This document shows, piece after piece, positions 8,180 to 17,126 of a DNA stretch of 64,000 nt. The stretch lies in assembly GCA_038239345.1 (NCBI GenBank), contig JBBSEX010000014.1, positions 62,001 through 126,000 of the forward strand. The letters are read 5' to 3'. The position numbers and the translations under genes are program-made. A model generated the notes under the pieces. The model was not told the DNA's origin and did no database searches. It saw only the letters and a list, made by a program, of their open reading frames with translations. The DNA is from JBBSEX01 sp038239345 (lineage in GTDB: Bacteria; Acidobacteriota; Terriglobia; Bryobacterales; Bryobacteraceae). Position 1 is the first letter of the stretch; each line of letters opens with the position of its first letter.

Positions 8180-11100
8180 ATGTCCCTCTGTGTCTTAAAG
8201 TTCGCGCCGTTCAGAAGTGTACTCCTGGTTATGGTCTCGGCCGCCGTTGCCCTTAGCCAAACAGCACCGAATCGCTATGCGCTGATCCTGGAAGACCCCC
8301 CTGTGGCGGAGCGTTTTGCTTCGCGGGAAACAACAAGGTCCGTGGCTGCGCAGTCCTACCAGAAGCAAATCGCCGCGAAGCAGAGAGCTTTGCGGGGCGA
8401 ACTGGATACCCATCACATCGTGATCACCGGGTCGGCCGATACGCTGCTGAACGCCGTGTTCGTGACGGCAACGAAGGATCGGATCGCCGAGTTGAAGAGC
8501 ATGCCTGGGGTGAAGGGCGTAGTAGCATTGCGGCGTTACACCCCGAGTTTGAATCGGGCCACGCTGCTAATGAATGGGCCTGGAGCGTGGAATGCGCTGG
8601 GGGGCATACAAAACGCCGGTGCGGGAATGAAGATCGGCATTCTGGATACCGGGATCGACCAGACGCATCCGGCTTTTCAGGATAGTTCTCTGCCCATGCC
8701 GGCGGGTTATCCCATCTGCAGTGGCAGCGATTGCGCGTTCACCACCAACAAGGTAATCGTGGCGCGGAGTTATGTGCGGCAAGTGGCCGCCGGTAGCTCG
8801 CCCGATCCAACAGTGGACTCCCGTCCAGACGATTATTCGGCTCGCGATCGCAGCGGACACGGAACCGCTGTCGCGTCGGCTGCAGCGGCTTTTATCACTT
8901 CGGCGGCGGTGACGTTTTCAGGCATGGCGCCGCGAGCCTATCTGGGAAGCTACAAAATATATGGATCGCCGGAGGTTAACGATTCCACCACCGACGACGT
9001 GATCGTTCAGGCGATCGAGGATGCCTTTAAAGACGGAATGGATGTCGCTTCATTTTCATCCGGTGGTGCGCCCTTCTCGGGTCCGCTGGATACCGGCGCT
9101 CTGTGCGGGAATGATGCCGGCGTACCGTGCGATCTGGTGGCCGTGACATTCGAGAATTCCGTGAAAGCCGGAATGGTTGTGGTGGCGTCCGCCGGAAATA
9201 GCGGTGAGGACGGTCTGAATTTCCCTACGTTCGGTTCCGTCGCCTCGCCGGCAAACGCGCCCTCGGTTATAGCGGCGGGTGCAACGTCTAATTCGCATTT
9301 CTTCGCTGGAGCGGTCAGCGTGCCGGGGGGGCCGGCGAATCTTCAGGGAATTCTGGCGGACCCGGGCGACTCGTTCGGGGGCGCGATTACCGGTCCGGTG
9401 CGCGATGTGACTGCCACCGGAGACACCGGGTTAGCTTGTGCCGCGTTGCCCGCCCAGTCGCTTGCCGGTTACATCGCGTTGGTCGAGCGCGGTACTTGTA
9501 ATTTTTCGACGAAGATCATCAACGCTTATGCTGCCGGGGCTATCGGAGTCATCTTTTACATGGCCGATTCCTCAGCGCTGATTTCGCCCAGCGGACTCAA
9601 CAGTGCCCCGATACCAGGCGTAATCGTTTCAAACGCCGACGGATTGATTCTTAAAAGTTATGCGGCGGCTAATCCGGGATTCACGGCGACTTTGGATCCT
9701 TCGGGCAAGGAAGTGGATGACTCCGCTCATGCCAACGAGTTGGTGAGCTTCTCTTCATTCGGACCGGGAATTGGAACGTCGAGTTTGAAGCCGGATCTGG
9801 TGGCGACTGGTGAAAGCATGTATATGGCCGCCGAAAGATATGATCCTTTAGGCGAATTGTACAGTCCCAACGGATATGCGGTGGCGGACGGCACCAGCTT
9901 CGCCGCACCGTTAACATCGGGCGCGGCGGCGCTTGTGAAGCAGAAGCATCCCAACTTCACGGCGCTTCAGATTCGATCGGCGCTGATGAATTCGGCCAGC
10001 CAGGATGTCACTGTGGACGATCAAGGCGATCCGGTAAATGTGCAATGGATAGGAGCCGGTAAGCTGGATGCGGGCGCCGCTGTAAACGCCGTCCTTACTT
10101 CAGTTCCCGCTTCCATCTCGTTTGGGGGAATTACATCGCTGCCTCTAAGCCAGCAGCTTCAATTGACCAATACGGGAAGCGCTCCGCTTAATTTGTCCAT
10201 TGCGAATGCTCCGGGAACTCCCACTGGTGGGGCCTCCATCGCTTTTGACAAGACTACGCTCTCGCTGGCCGCGGGAGGTACGGGGAATGTCACCGTGACG
10301 CTGTCAGGCTCGACGCCAGCGGCTGGGTCCTACTCGGGTGCCGTTACCATCCAGGCGAGTGGAGTGTCGATACGCGTCCCTTACCTATACCTGGTTAGCA
10401 GCGGAACGGTCTCAAATCTGGTGCCGCTATCGGGTGATGGATTTGACGGTACTGTCGGGCAGGGAATCTCGGTCGGAATTATATCGTTCCGCTTGGTGGA
10501 TGCCTTTGGTATTCCTGTTGCCAATGCACCGGTGAGTTTCAGCGCACGGGGAGGCGGGTCACTCCATTTTGCGGATACAAGGACGAATAACTTTGGTATC
10601 GCGTTGGCGCAACCAGTCCTTGGCAGTCAACCCGGCAACTATTCGTTCATCGGAATCGGCGGCGGATTGCGTCACACCTTTTCAGGATTTGCGCGGGCTC
10701 AGCCGACCATCGCGGCAAACGGCGTGGTGAATGCCGCCAGCTTTGACGGCACCATCGCTCCGGGCTCTTACATCACTCTGTTTGGAACGGGCTTGAGCGA
10801 CGCAACGGACCCTACGACAACGGCACGGCTACCGATGGCCATCGATTTCGCGAACGTTGCATTTGATGTCCCCTCGGCCGGAATCAGCGTCCCAGGACAT
10901 CTGATTTATGTCAGCCCCACGCAAGTAAACGTCCAGGTACCATGGGAACTGCAGGGGCAAGCCTTCGCCTTCGTGAAGGTAAATGTCGATTATTCCAACG
11001 GAAACGTGATCACCGTTCCGCTGGCCGCCTATGCTCCCGCGTTCTTCGAAATTGGCGGTGGAAATGTGGCGGCTCTGGATGTGAAGTTCGGCGTTATCGG

Positions 11101-11407
11101 CGCTGGCAATCCGGCACTTCGCGGACAGGTTGTGCAGCTCTACGTTAATGGCTTGGGCCCCGTTTCCAATCAGCCCGCCAGCGGCGATGTCGCTCTTAGC
11201 TCGCCACTATCGCAGACCACATCGGTTCCCGCCGTAACCATCGACGGGCAAGTGGCGCAGGTCGTCTTTAGCGGACTCGCTCCTGGCTTTCCGGCGCTTT
11301 ACCAGGTGAATGTAGTAATCCCGACGAGCGTGACGCCGGGAACTTATCCGATCACGATTTCCATCGGCGGAAGCACTTCCAAAGCATCGAACATCGTCGT
11401 GAAGTAG
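8180..11407 (+). CDS. Secreted subtilisin-like (S8) serine protease with PA, Ig-like and TIGR03437-type domains
   Basis: A 1075-residue exported protein: signal peptide (residues about 1-30), an inhibitor-I9-like propeptide (about 32-125), then the catalytic domain with Asp in GILDTGID (about 155), His in SGHGTAVAS (about 225) and Ser in DGTSFAAP (about 572). A protease-associated insert lies at about 395-510 between His and Ser. After it come an Ig-like/ASH-type segment (about 640-735), a Big-1-like domain (PVANAPVSFSARGGG, about 760-835) and a C-terminal VVNAASFDGTIAPGSYITLF block. That block is the 'Solibacter uncharacterised C-terminal domain' (TIGR03437), which marks many secreted proteins of this lineage and may serve cell-surface attachment or sorting. 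All three catalytic residues are present, so it should be active. Confidence 0.92.
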   Translation: MSLCVLKFAPFRSVLLVMVSAAVALSQTAPNRYALILEDPPVAERFASRETTRSVAAQSYQKQIAAKQRALRGELDTHHIVITGSADTLLNAVFVTATKDRIAELKSMPGVKGVVALRRYTPSLNRATLLMNGPGAWNALGGIQNAGAGMKIGILDTGIDQTHPAFQDSSLPMPAGYPICSGSDCAFTTNKVIVARSYVRQVAAGSSPDPTVDSRPDDYSARDRSGHGTAVASAAAAFITSAAVTFSGMAPRAYLGSYKIYGSPEVNDSTTDDVIVQAIEDAFKDGMDVASFSSGGAPFSGPLDTGALCGNDAGVPCDLVAVTFENSVKAGMVVVASAGNSGEDGLNFPTFGSVASPANAPSVIAAGATSNSHFFAGAVSVPGGPANLQGILADPGDSFGGAITGPVRDVTATGDTGLACAALPAQSLAGYIALVERGTCNFSTKIINAYAAGAIGVIFYMADSSALISPSGLNSAPIPGVIVSNADGLILKSYAAANPGFTATLDPSGKEVDDSAHANELVSFSSFGPGIGTSSLKPDLVATGESMYMAAERYDPLGELYSPNGYAVADGTSFAAPLTSGAAALVKQKHPNFTALQIRSALMNSASQDVTVDDQGDPVNVQWIGAGKLDAGAAVNAVLTSVPASISFGGITSLPLSQQLQLTNTGSAPLNLSIANAPGTPTGGASIAFDKTTLSLAAGGTGNVTVTLSGSTPAAGSYSGAVTIQASGVSIRVPYLYLVSSGTVSNLVPLSGDGFDGTVGQGISVGIISFRLVDAFGIPVANAPVSFSARGGGSLHFADTRTNNFGIALAQPVLGSQPGNYSFIGIGGGLRHTFSGFARAQPTIAANGVVNAASFDGTIAPGSYITLFGTGLSDATDPTTTARLPMAIDFANVAFDVPSAGISVPGHLIYVSPTQVNVQVPWELQGQAFAFVKVNVDYSNGNVITVPLAAYAPAFFEIGGGNVAALDVKFGVIGAGNPALRGQVVQLYVNGLGPVSNQPASGDVALSSPLSQTTSVPAVTIDGQVAQVVFSGLAPGFPALYQVNVVIPTSVTPGTYPITISIGGSTSKASNIVVK

Positions 11408-11409
11408 CT

Positions 11410-12234
11410 TTAAGGCGGACCGTCTTTTGCAAACTGGGCGAACGTTCGCGGATCGTTTTTGGCGAGCGTTCGCACTACATCTGTAACCCCTGCCGCCGCT
11501 CCCGTGTGGAACCATCGATTCAGTTCCACCACCCCTTGAGCATTCCAAACTGGAAACCCGGCGCTTAACATCACTTCCTGAGATTGTTCGAATGACAGCG
11601 GCACGAGATTTAGTTCGCGCCCTAGAGCCTGTGAAAGAATCGTTCTGGCTTCGGAGCTGGTAAGAGCCTGCGGGCCAGTGATCTCGTAAACCTTCCCCTG
11701 ATGTCCCGGTTCGGTTAAGACCGCGGCGGCAACCAAGGCAACGTCGCGCCGGTCCACTACGCTGATCGAAATCTCGCCGCCAATCGCATAAAAGGCGTCG
11801 CCTTGAACGTACTGGGCCAACGTCTGCATAAAAAAATTGGGCCGAAGATGAGTCCACCCGATGCCCGAGCCTTCCAACGCTTTTTCAATCTCGCCGTGGC
11901 TCCGTTGAAAACGCGATGATGAGGCGGGATCCGCGCCAAGCATGGAGAGCTTTACGATGTGTTTTACGCCGGCTAGTTTCGCGGCGGCGACAAAGTTCAT
12001 CTGCCACTCCAGCGCCCGCTCCGATGGCGGGGATACCAGGAAGGCGTGATCGATTCCTTCCAGGGCTTTCGCCAACGATCCGCTATCGTTGTAATCCGCT
12101 CTCGCCGTTTCGACTCCTGGCGGAAAGGTGGGTATGTGGGTATGGAACATGGCCCGCACGCCTACACCCCGGGAACAAAGCACACGCATCACTTCACTGC
12201 CGTTACTGCCGGCCGCGCCGGTAACCAGAATCAT
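11410..12234 (-). CDS. NmrA-like NAD(P)-binding reductase
   Basis: This is an atypical short-chain dehydrogenase of the NmrA/QOR2/AzoB type, 274 residues from ATG 12234. It opens with the Rossmann motif MILVTGAAGSNGSEV and continues with DHAFLVSP and WTHLRPNFFMQ. The reading frame runs upstream to 12402, but that extension overlaps the neighbouring methyltransferase and looks non-coding, while the nucleotide-binding motif should be at the N-terminus. Relatives are NAD(P)H-dependent quinone or azo reductases, or redox sensors. It lies 41 bases downstream of the methyltransferase on the same strand. Confidence 0.85.
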   Translation of the reverse strand: MILVTGAAGSNGSEVMRVLCSRGVGVRAMFHTHIPTFPPGVETARADYNDSGSLAKALEGIDHAFLVSPPSERALEWQMNFVAAAKLAGVKHIVKLSMLGADPASSSRFQRSHGEIEKALEGSGIGWTHLRPNFFMQTLAQYVQGDAFYAIGGEISISVVDRRDVALVAAAVLTEPGHQGKVYEITGPQALTSSEARTILSQALGRELNLVPLSFEQSQEVMLSAGFPVWNAQGVVELNRWFHTGAAAGVTDVVRTLAKNDPRTFAQFAKDGPP

Positions 12235-12275
12235 AGTGGAAGTGATGTGCCGGGTCGGCACCTTGATTCGCGAAT

Positions 12276-12932
12276 CTATCGCTGATAGAGCCCCATGAAG
12301 CGGCGGACGGGTGGATCTTCCAGATCGTCGAAATCCTGGAAAGAGATCATTTGCAAGCCGTAGTCGCGAACGACATCCAGCTCGTCGTGTGTCAACGGCC
12401 ACGGCAGGCGGCCTTCCGGTTCATCCTCTTCGCGGGCTCTGGCGATAAGAAGCAGGTGCCCGCCGGGCCGCACGAATTTCGTCACGTTTCGCAGCGCTCG
12501 CGCCCGAAGGTCGGTAGGAAGCACCTGCAGCGTGTAGCACTCGAAAACGAAATCGAATCGGCCCAGCCAATCGGGTGGAGGCTGCAAGAGATCGGCGGCG
12601 ACGTAGGCAACGGAGCTTTGTGGAAACCGTCGTTGACATTCCCGAATGGCCGTCGGGGAAATGTCGAATGCCGTAGTTTCGAAACCCCACGCCGCGAGTT
12701 GCTCGGCATCGTCACCCAGTCCGCAGCCCACCTGAAGGGCCAGCTTGCCGATCGCCGGAAGGGGATCCTGCTCCCAGAACTCCAGCAAATGGGGATTCGG
12801 CTGCATGTCGGCCCAGGGGATCACGGTCTTGCCCTGTTCCGCTTCCCGGTACAGCTGTTCAAACCATCCGGTGGCATCGCCGTCAGCAAGGCCAGCCGCG
12901 GCTAGTTCTCGAGCACGGGAACGAGTAGACAT
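12276..12932 (-). CDS. SAM-dependent methyltransferase (thiopurine/thiol methyltransferase-like)
   Basis: About 218 residues from the ATG at 12932; the frame extends six codons further. SAM-binding motif I is LALQVGCGLGDDAEQLA, the acidic residue after strand 2 is in TTAFDISPTAI, and the post-motif is FDFVFECYTLQVLP. The N-terminal WFEQLYREAEQG, the segment IPWADMQPNPHL, and FDFVFECYTLQ resemble the TPMT/thiol methyltransferase group acting on small thiols or halides. The substrate is not determinable. It is the first gene of a likely two-gene unit with the NmrA-like reductase. Confidence 0.85.
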   Translation of the reverse strand: MSTRSRARELAAAGLADGDATGWFEQLYREAEQGKTVIPWADMQPNPHLLEFWEQDPLPAIGKLALQVGCGLGDDAEQLAAWGFETTAFDISPTAIRECQRRFPQSSVAYVAADLLQPPPDWLGRFDFVFECYTLQVLPTDLRARALRNVTKFVRPGGHLLLIARAREEDEPEGRLPWPLTHDELDVVRDYGLQMISFQDFDDLEDPPVRRFMGLYQR

Positions 12933-12987
12933 CCAGAAGAATTCTAACAATTGGGCAAGCCGCTATCCTTGAGTCTGAGCCCTGCCG

Positions 12988-13018
12988 GAAATAAGGAAAC
13001 GCTTGGCGAGCTTATTTC
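12988..13018. repeat. 8-bp inverted repeat between divergent genes
   Basis: GAAATAAG (12988-12995) and CTTATTTC (13011-13018) are perfectly complementary across a 15-base loop. It lies between the minus-strand methyltransferase start and the plus-strand VWFA gene, so it could be an operator or a leader hairpin. No T-run follows, so a terminator is unlikely. Confidence 0.4.
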
Positions 13019-13048
13019 GTCCTTGCACAAGCGGGATCTGAATCGTTC

Positions 13049-14017
13049 ATGCGTCACCTTTCTTCAAAGCGCGATTTATCCACACCGATTTGCTCCCGTC
13101 GCGGAGTTCTTCTATCGGCGGCAGCGTTCTTTTCCTTACGAAGTGGGATCCGGGCGCAGGATGAGTCGACGTTTTCCACTGACGTAAAACTGGTGAATCT
13201 ATTCAGCGCCGTTCGTACAAAGAAGGGCGAATACATCCACGATCTAAACAAAGAAGACTTCGCTTTAACTGAGAATGGTCGGCCGCAAATCATCAAGTTC
13301 TTCTCCCGGGAAAGCGATTTACCGTTGACTTTGGGGTTGATGGTCGACACCAGCATGAGCCAGCGTAAAGTTCTGGAATCGGAACGCTCGGCTAGTTTTC
13401 GGTTTCTGGATCAGGTGTTGCGCGAAAACAAAGATCACGTGTTTATCATGCAATTCGACTCGGCGCTGCAACTTCGCCAGCCGCTTACTTCCTCGTTCCG
13501 CGAATTGAACGATTCGCTTTCGTATGTGGATACTCCAACCTATAACGAGTTGCGCCAGCAAGCCGGCGGAGGCACCCGGTTGTACGATGCCGTGGTGAAA
13601 GGTTCCAGCGATTTCATGAAATCCCAAAGTGGACGCAAGGCCCTGATCCTTCTAACGGACGGCGTGGATTTCGGCAGCGAAGCAACCGTGGCCGATGCCG
13701 TGGAAGCGGCGCAGCGATCGGATACTCTGATTTATTCCATCTTGTTTCTGGGCGAATACGAATTCGGCAGCCCGAGTGGCCGGGGACCGCTGGTGCGAAT
13801 GTCGGCGGAAACAGGCGGCGCGTTCTATGAGGTTTCAAAGAAGCTGAGTATTGGCCGGATTTTTCAGTCGATTCAGGAAGAACTGCGGAGCCAGTACAGC
13901 ATCGGATATGTATCGGATGAACCAGTTCGCGTGTCCGAGTTCCGCCGGATTCAACTGACGACGAATCGAAAAGAACTCATTGTCCAGGCGCGTAATCGGT
14001 ATTGGGCGAAGCGTTGA
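13049..14017 (+). CDS. Secreted VWFA-domain protein of the acidobacterial type
   Basis: The 322-residue protein has an arginine-rich N-terminus and hydrophobic stretch (residues about 14-33), then the 'VKLVNLFSAVRTKKGEYIHDL' type beta block that precedes the von Willebrand A domain in TIGR03436 proteins. The MIDAS-like site is LMVDTSMSQ (DxSxS) with the downstream acidic residue in LILLTDGVD. QSIQEELRSQYSIGYV near the end is the usual C-terminal signature. These proteins are widespread paralogues in Acidobacteria with no known function; adhesion or a protein scaffold is inferred. Confidence 0.88.
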   Translation: MRHLSSKRDLSTPICSRRGVLLSAAAFFSLRSGIRAQDESTFSTDVKLVNLFSAVRTKKGEYIHDLNKEDFALTENGRPQIIKFFSRESDLPLTLGLMVDTSMSQRKVLESERSASFRFLDQVLRENKDHVFIMQFDSALQLRQPLTSSFRELNDSLSYVDTPTYNELRQQAGGGTRLYDAVVKGSSDFMKSQSGRKALILLTDGVDFGSEATVADAVEAAQRSDTLIYSILFLGEYEFGSPSGRGPLVRMSAETGGAFYEVSKKLSIGRIFQSIQEELRSQYSIGYVSDEPVRVSEFRRIQLTTNRKELIVQARNRYWAKR

Positions 14018-14126
14018 CTGCGCCATGCCGGCAACATATCTGTTACCTTAGGGGCCATATATTGCGTCTATGATGACAGGAATGCCGGACAAGCACGTGC
14101 GATCACGCTTTTAAAAGGAGAAACTT

Positions 14127-14420
14127 ATGCTTCGTAAAACCCTTATCGCTTCTGTTCTCGGTTGCGCGTTGTCGTTTTGCGCCATGGCCGAGGAAGTATA
14201 TGTAAGAGTGGGACCGCCTCGCCCGATTCACGAACGGCGGCTGGTCAGTCCGGGGGCAGGCTATGTTTGGACCCCCGGTTATCATCGCTGGGATAGCAAC
14301 AGGTATGTCTGGGCACCCGGACAATGGCAACGGCCACCGCGTCCTCGCGGGCGTTGGGTAGCGGCGCGTTGGCAACACCGCCCCGGTGGGTGGGTTTTCA
14401 TTGACGGCCATTGGCGATAA
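14127..14420 (+). CDS. Secreted YXWGXW-repeat protein
   Basis: The 97-residue protein has a signal peptide (MLRKTLIASVLGCALSFCAMA) and then three tandem units in which Tyr/Trp-x-Trp and Gly-x-Trp alternate (YVWTPGYHRW, YVWAPGQW, GWVFIDGHW). This is the YXWGXW (WXXGXW) repeat family, small exported aromatic-rich proteins. AAAAGGAG lies seven bases before the ATG, a strong ribosome-binding site. Function is unknown. Confidence 0.85.
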   Translation: MLRKTLIASVLGCALSFCAMAEEVYVRVGPPRPIHERRLVSPGAGYVWTPGYHRWDSNRYVWAPGQWQRPPRPRGRWVAARWQHRPGGWVFIDGHWR

Positions 14421-14433
14421 AGATTTGAATGCA

Positions 14434-14464
14434 GAGACCCTGCTCGGCTTCCGGGTGGGGTCTC
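14434..14464 (+). terminator. Candidate terminator hairpin after YXWGXW gene
   Basis: GAGACCC (14434-14440) pairs with GGGTCTC (14458-14464) around a 17-base loop, 14 bases after the stop codon. It is followed only by GATTTG, a weak T tract, so termination strength is uncertain. Confidence 0.5.
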
Positions 14465-14582
14465 GATTTGCCTAGCGTAATGATGAAAGAAGTTTAGCCG
14501 CCAAGCAAGTCAACCGAATCGAGTGCCACTCGTTCTTATTGTCAGGGAGCCGACAAGGATTCCCAAACAAAGGTACCCGCTT

Positions 14583-15005
14583 ATGAAACTCAACTTACCC
14601 CTCGCACTTGTATTCGGCATTTGCTCCACCTTCGCCTTATTGGCCCAAGCTCCGCAGCAGGGCATGCCGCAAGGCGATCAAACCGCGCCCGCTACCCAGG
14701 ACGCGAAAGCCCATCACGATCCGGATCAGCAGGCTAACCATCTTGGCAAGAAACTTGGCCTAAGCAGCGATCAGGTTGCCCAGATTCGTCCTATTCTGGC
14801 GAACCAGATGCAGCAGATGCAGGCACTGCGCGACGATACTTCGCTAAAGCCCCGCGATCGTCGGGCGAAGGCGATGAGCATGCGCCAGGATAGCGACAAC
14901 AAGATCAGGGCCGTGCTTTCCGATTCGCAAAAGCAGCAGTATGATCAGATGGTGCAGGAACGCCGCGACCACATGAAACAGCATCGCCAGGGGAAACAGA
15001 GCTAG
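14583..15005 (+). CDS. Periplasmic Spy/CpxP-like (LTXXQ-type) protein
   Basis: 140 residues from the ATG at 14583. The frame opens 20 codons earlier, but the downstream start gives a clean signal peptide (MKLNLPLALVFGICSTFALLAQA). The mature part is Gln/Lys/Asp-rich and helical, with LGLSSDQVAQIRPILANQMQQM and a following VLSDSQKQQYDQM, the two-helix pattern of the LTxxQ/Spy chaperone-like family. The likely role is a periplasmic stress or metal-buffering protein. It is monocistronic by spacing (a hairpin lies upstream). Confidence 0.75.
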   Translation: MKLNLPLALVFGICSTFALLAQAPQQGMPQGDQTAPATQDAKAHHDPDQQANHLGKKLGLSSDQVAQIRPILANQMQQMQALRDDTSLKPRDRRAKAMSMRQDSDNKIRAVLSDSQKQQYDQMVQERRDHMKQHRQGKQS

Positions 15006-15035
15006 TTCCACGGCCGCGGATCGACTTGCGTTACT

Positions 15036-15728
15036 ATGTGTTCGATGAACACTGGAATGTTGAGGCGGTCCGCGGTCACGACCGCGTTAGTCTGCTTATT
15101 GCTGGCAAGTTCCGTTTCCGCTCATTCCCACAAAAAGAAGCACGCCAACCAGTCTAGGAGCGCCGACTTCGCGTACTATCTTCTCTCCCTTTCCTATGCC
15201 CCCGATTTCTGCGCCCAGCCCACTGGCAATAAGGATCCTCGGGAGTGTGGCACGGGCCGGCATGTGGGCTTCATCGTGCATGGCCTTTGGCCGCAAGGCG
15301 AAAACAGCCGGGGACCTGAGCGCTGCGGGAACTCTAGCCCGGTCTCCGAAGATCTGGTCCGCGTGATGTTGAATTACATTCCAACGGAATCGTTGATACA
15401 ACATGAATGGACGATTCACGGAAGCTGCAGTGGATTGAGCGTCGGCGATTATTTCGCAACGGTTCGCAAGGCTCGCGACTCGGTTTCCATTCCGGCGGAT
15501 CTAAAGCAACCGCCGACGGAACTGCGGAAAAGCCCAGCGGAAGTAGAAGCGGCGTTCGCGGCGGCCAACACGGGCTTTCCGAAAGATGCATTTCAAGCGT
15601 CCTGCTATCGCGAAGGCCAATTGCAGGAAGTTAGAATCTGCCTCAATAAAGATCTGTCACCGCGGGCCTGCGGTGCCAGCGCTGGCCATTGCGATGTGGA
15701 TAGCATGACCATTCTTCCCGTTCGATAA
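15036..15728 (+). CDS. Secreted ribonuclease T2-family enzyme
   Basis: The 230-residue protein has a signal peptide (ending near ASSVSA, about residue 30) and both active-site blocks of the RNase T2 family: CAS I in FIVHGLWPQ (about residue 78) and CAS II in HEWTIHGSC (about residue 122). Both catalytic histidines and the glutamate are present. The lysine common in HEWxKHGTC is isoleucine here. Cysteines that normally form the family disulfides (FCAQP, ECGTG, RCGNS, SCYRE, ICLNK) are also there. It should cleave RNA outside the cytoplasm. Several in-frame starts (15036, 15045, 15057) precede the signal peptide and none has a clear ribosome-binding site. Confidence 0.87.
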   Translation: MCSMNTGMLRRSAVTTALVCLLLASSVSAHSHKKKHANQSRSADFAYYLLSLSYAPDFCAQPTGNKDPRECGTGRHVGFIVHGLWPQGENSRGPERCGNSSPVSEDLVRVMLNYIPTESLIQHEWTIHGSCSGLSVGDYFATVRKARDSVSIPADLKQPPTELRKSPAEVEAAFAAANTGFPKDAFQASCYREGQLQEVRICLNKDLSPRACGASAGHCDVDSMTILPVR

Positions 15729-15821
15729 TCGCCTCCTGTATGCCAAACGGCATACTAATTTCTCTGTCGTAAGACAGTCGATCATATGTTGCCTTACCCG
15801 CATATTGGGAATAGGCGAATA

Positions 15822-17126
15822 ATGATTTCCAACGAACCTCCGATCCAGCAACCTGCACCGTCCCCAGATCAGCCTAAAACCGCCGCGACACCAACCAAGA
15901 AAGGTCAGGGGTGGATCTGGCTTCTGGTTGTCTGTGTGTTCGGGGGGGCCACCTATTTCGTTTATCAGCGAAGCATTCCGGCGGCGGCGAAGGATGGCCA
16001 GCAGGGCACGCAGACAGCCGGTGCCGGCGGACGCAAGGGCGGAAAACAAGGTGATGGACGCCCTATACCCGTCGTAGCCGCTACCGCAAAGCGCGGCGAT
16101 ATGAATATCTACCTGAATGGCTTGGGATCGGTGACGGCTTTCAATACGGTTACCGCCCGCACTCGCGTGGATGGGCAGCTGATCAAGGTGTCTTTCACGG
16201 AAGGGCAACTGGTGAAGGAAGGCGAGCCCCTGGCCCAGATCGATCCACGGCCGTATCAGGTTCAGTTGGAGCAGGCGCAAGGCCAGATGACGCGGGACCA
16301 GGCGCAGCTGAAAAACGCGAAACTCGATCAAGAGCGGTATCAAGTTTTACTGCAGCAGGATTCAGTGCCGAAGCAACAGTTGGATACGCAGAAGGCGTTG
16401 GTGAATCAGTTTGAAGGTGTCATTCAATCGGATCAAGGCGCGATTGACGCGGCACAGCTGCAACTAACGTATTGCACCATTACAGCGCCCATCACGGGGC
16501 GAATCGGGTTGCGTCTGGTAGATCAGGGAAACATCGTGCACTCCGGCGATACGAACGGCTTGGCGGTGATCACGCAGTTGCAACCAATCGCTCTGCTGTT
16601 TAATATTCCCGAGGACAGCCTTCCGCAATTACAAAAGAAAATGCAAGGCGGTATGAAGCTGCCCATCGATGCCTATGATCGCGACTTTAAAGTCAGGCTA
16701 GCGGCTGGATCCTTACTCACCACCGATAATCAGATCGATCAGAACACCGGCACGGTCCGTTTGAAAGGGATGTTCGCCAATGGCGACAATGCCTTGTTTC
16801 CCAATCAATTCGTGAATGCCCGCTTGTTGGTGGACGTGAAGCGCAACACTGTATTGGTTCCGAACGCTGCGATTCAGCGGAGCCCTTCGAGCGCGTTCGT
16901 ATATATCGTGAAGCCCGACTCAACCGTGGAAGTCCGCGACATCGTGGTTGGTCCGACGGAAGGCGACACTACTTCAATCGATCAGGGCGTGAATCCGGGC
17001 GAGGTTGCGGTCATTGATGGTGTGGATAAACTGCAACCGGGAGTCAAGGTGACGACGCGACAAGCGGGACAGGCTCCGGGGTCGGCCTCCAGAGGTTTAT
17101 CCAAGGGCAAGGGGCCCGGCAAGTGA
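15822..17126 (+). CDS. mdtA: RND efflux periplasmic adaptor, MdtA-like
   Basis: 434 residues from the ATG at 15822, which has an AGGCG-type site upstream; the frame can also start at 15786. A Pro-rich N-terminus is followed by one TM anchor (GWIWLLVVCVFGGATYFVY), a Gly/Lys-rich linker, then the lipoyl/hairpin/barrel layout of MFP proteins: DGQLIKVSFTEGQLVKEGEPL, the coiled-coil region with 'YCTITAPITGRIGLRLVDQGN', and the barrel and membrane-proximal domains. It bridges the inner-membrane pump encoded next to the outer-membrane channel encoded at 23916. The stop overlaps the permease start by GTGA. Confidence 0.92.
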   Translation: MISNEPPIQQPAPSPDQPKTAATPTKKGQGWIWLLVVCVFGGATYFVYQRSIPAAAKDGQQGTQTAGAGGRKGGKQGDGRPIPVVAATAKRGDMNIYLNGLGSVTAFNTVTARTRVDGQLIKVSFTEGQLVKEGEPLAQIDPRPYQVQLEQAQGQMTRDQAQLKNAKLDQERYQVLLQQDSVPKQQLDTQKALVNQFEGVIQSDQGAIDAAQLQLTYCTITAPITGRIGLRLVDQGNIVHSGDTNGLAVITQLQPIALLFNIPEDSLPQLQKKMQGGMKLPIDAYDRDFKVRLAAGSLLTTDNQIDQNTGTVRLKGMFANGDNALFPNQFVNARLLVDVKRNTVLVPNAAIQRSPSSAFVYIVKPDSTVEVRDIVVGPTEGDTTSIDQGVNPGEVAVIDGVDKLQPGVKVTTRQAGQAPGSASRGLSKGKGPGK

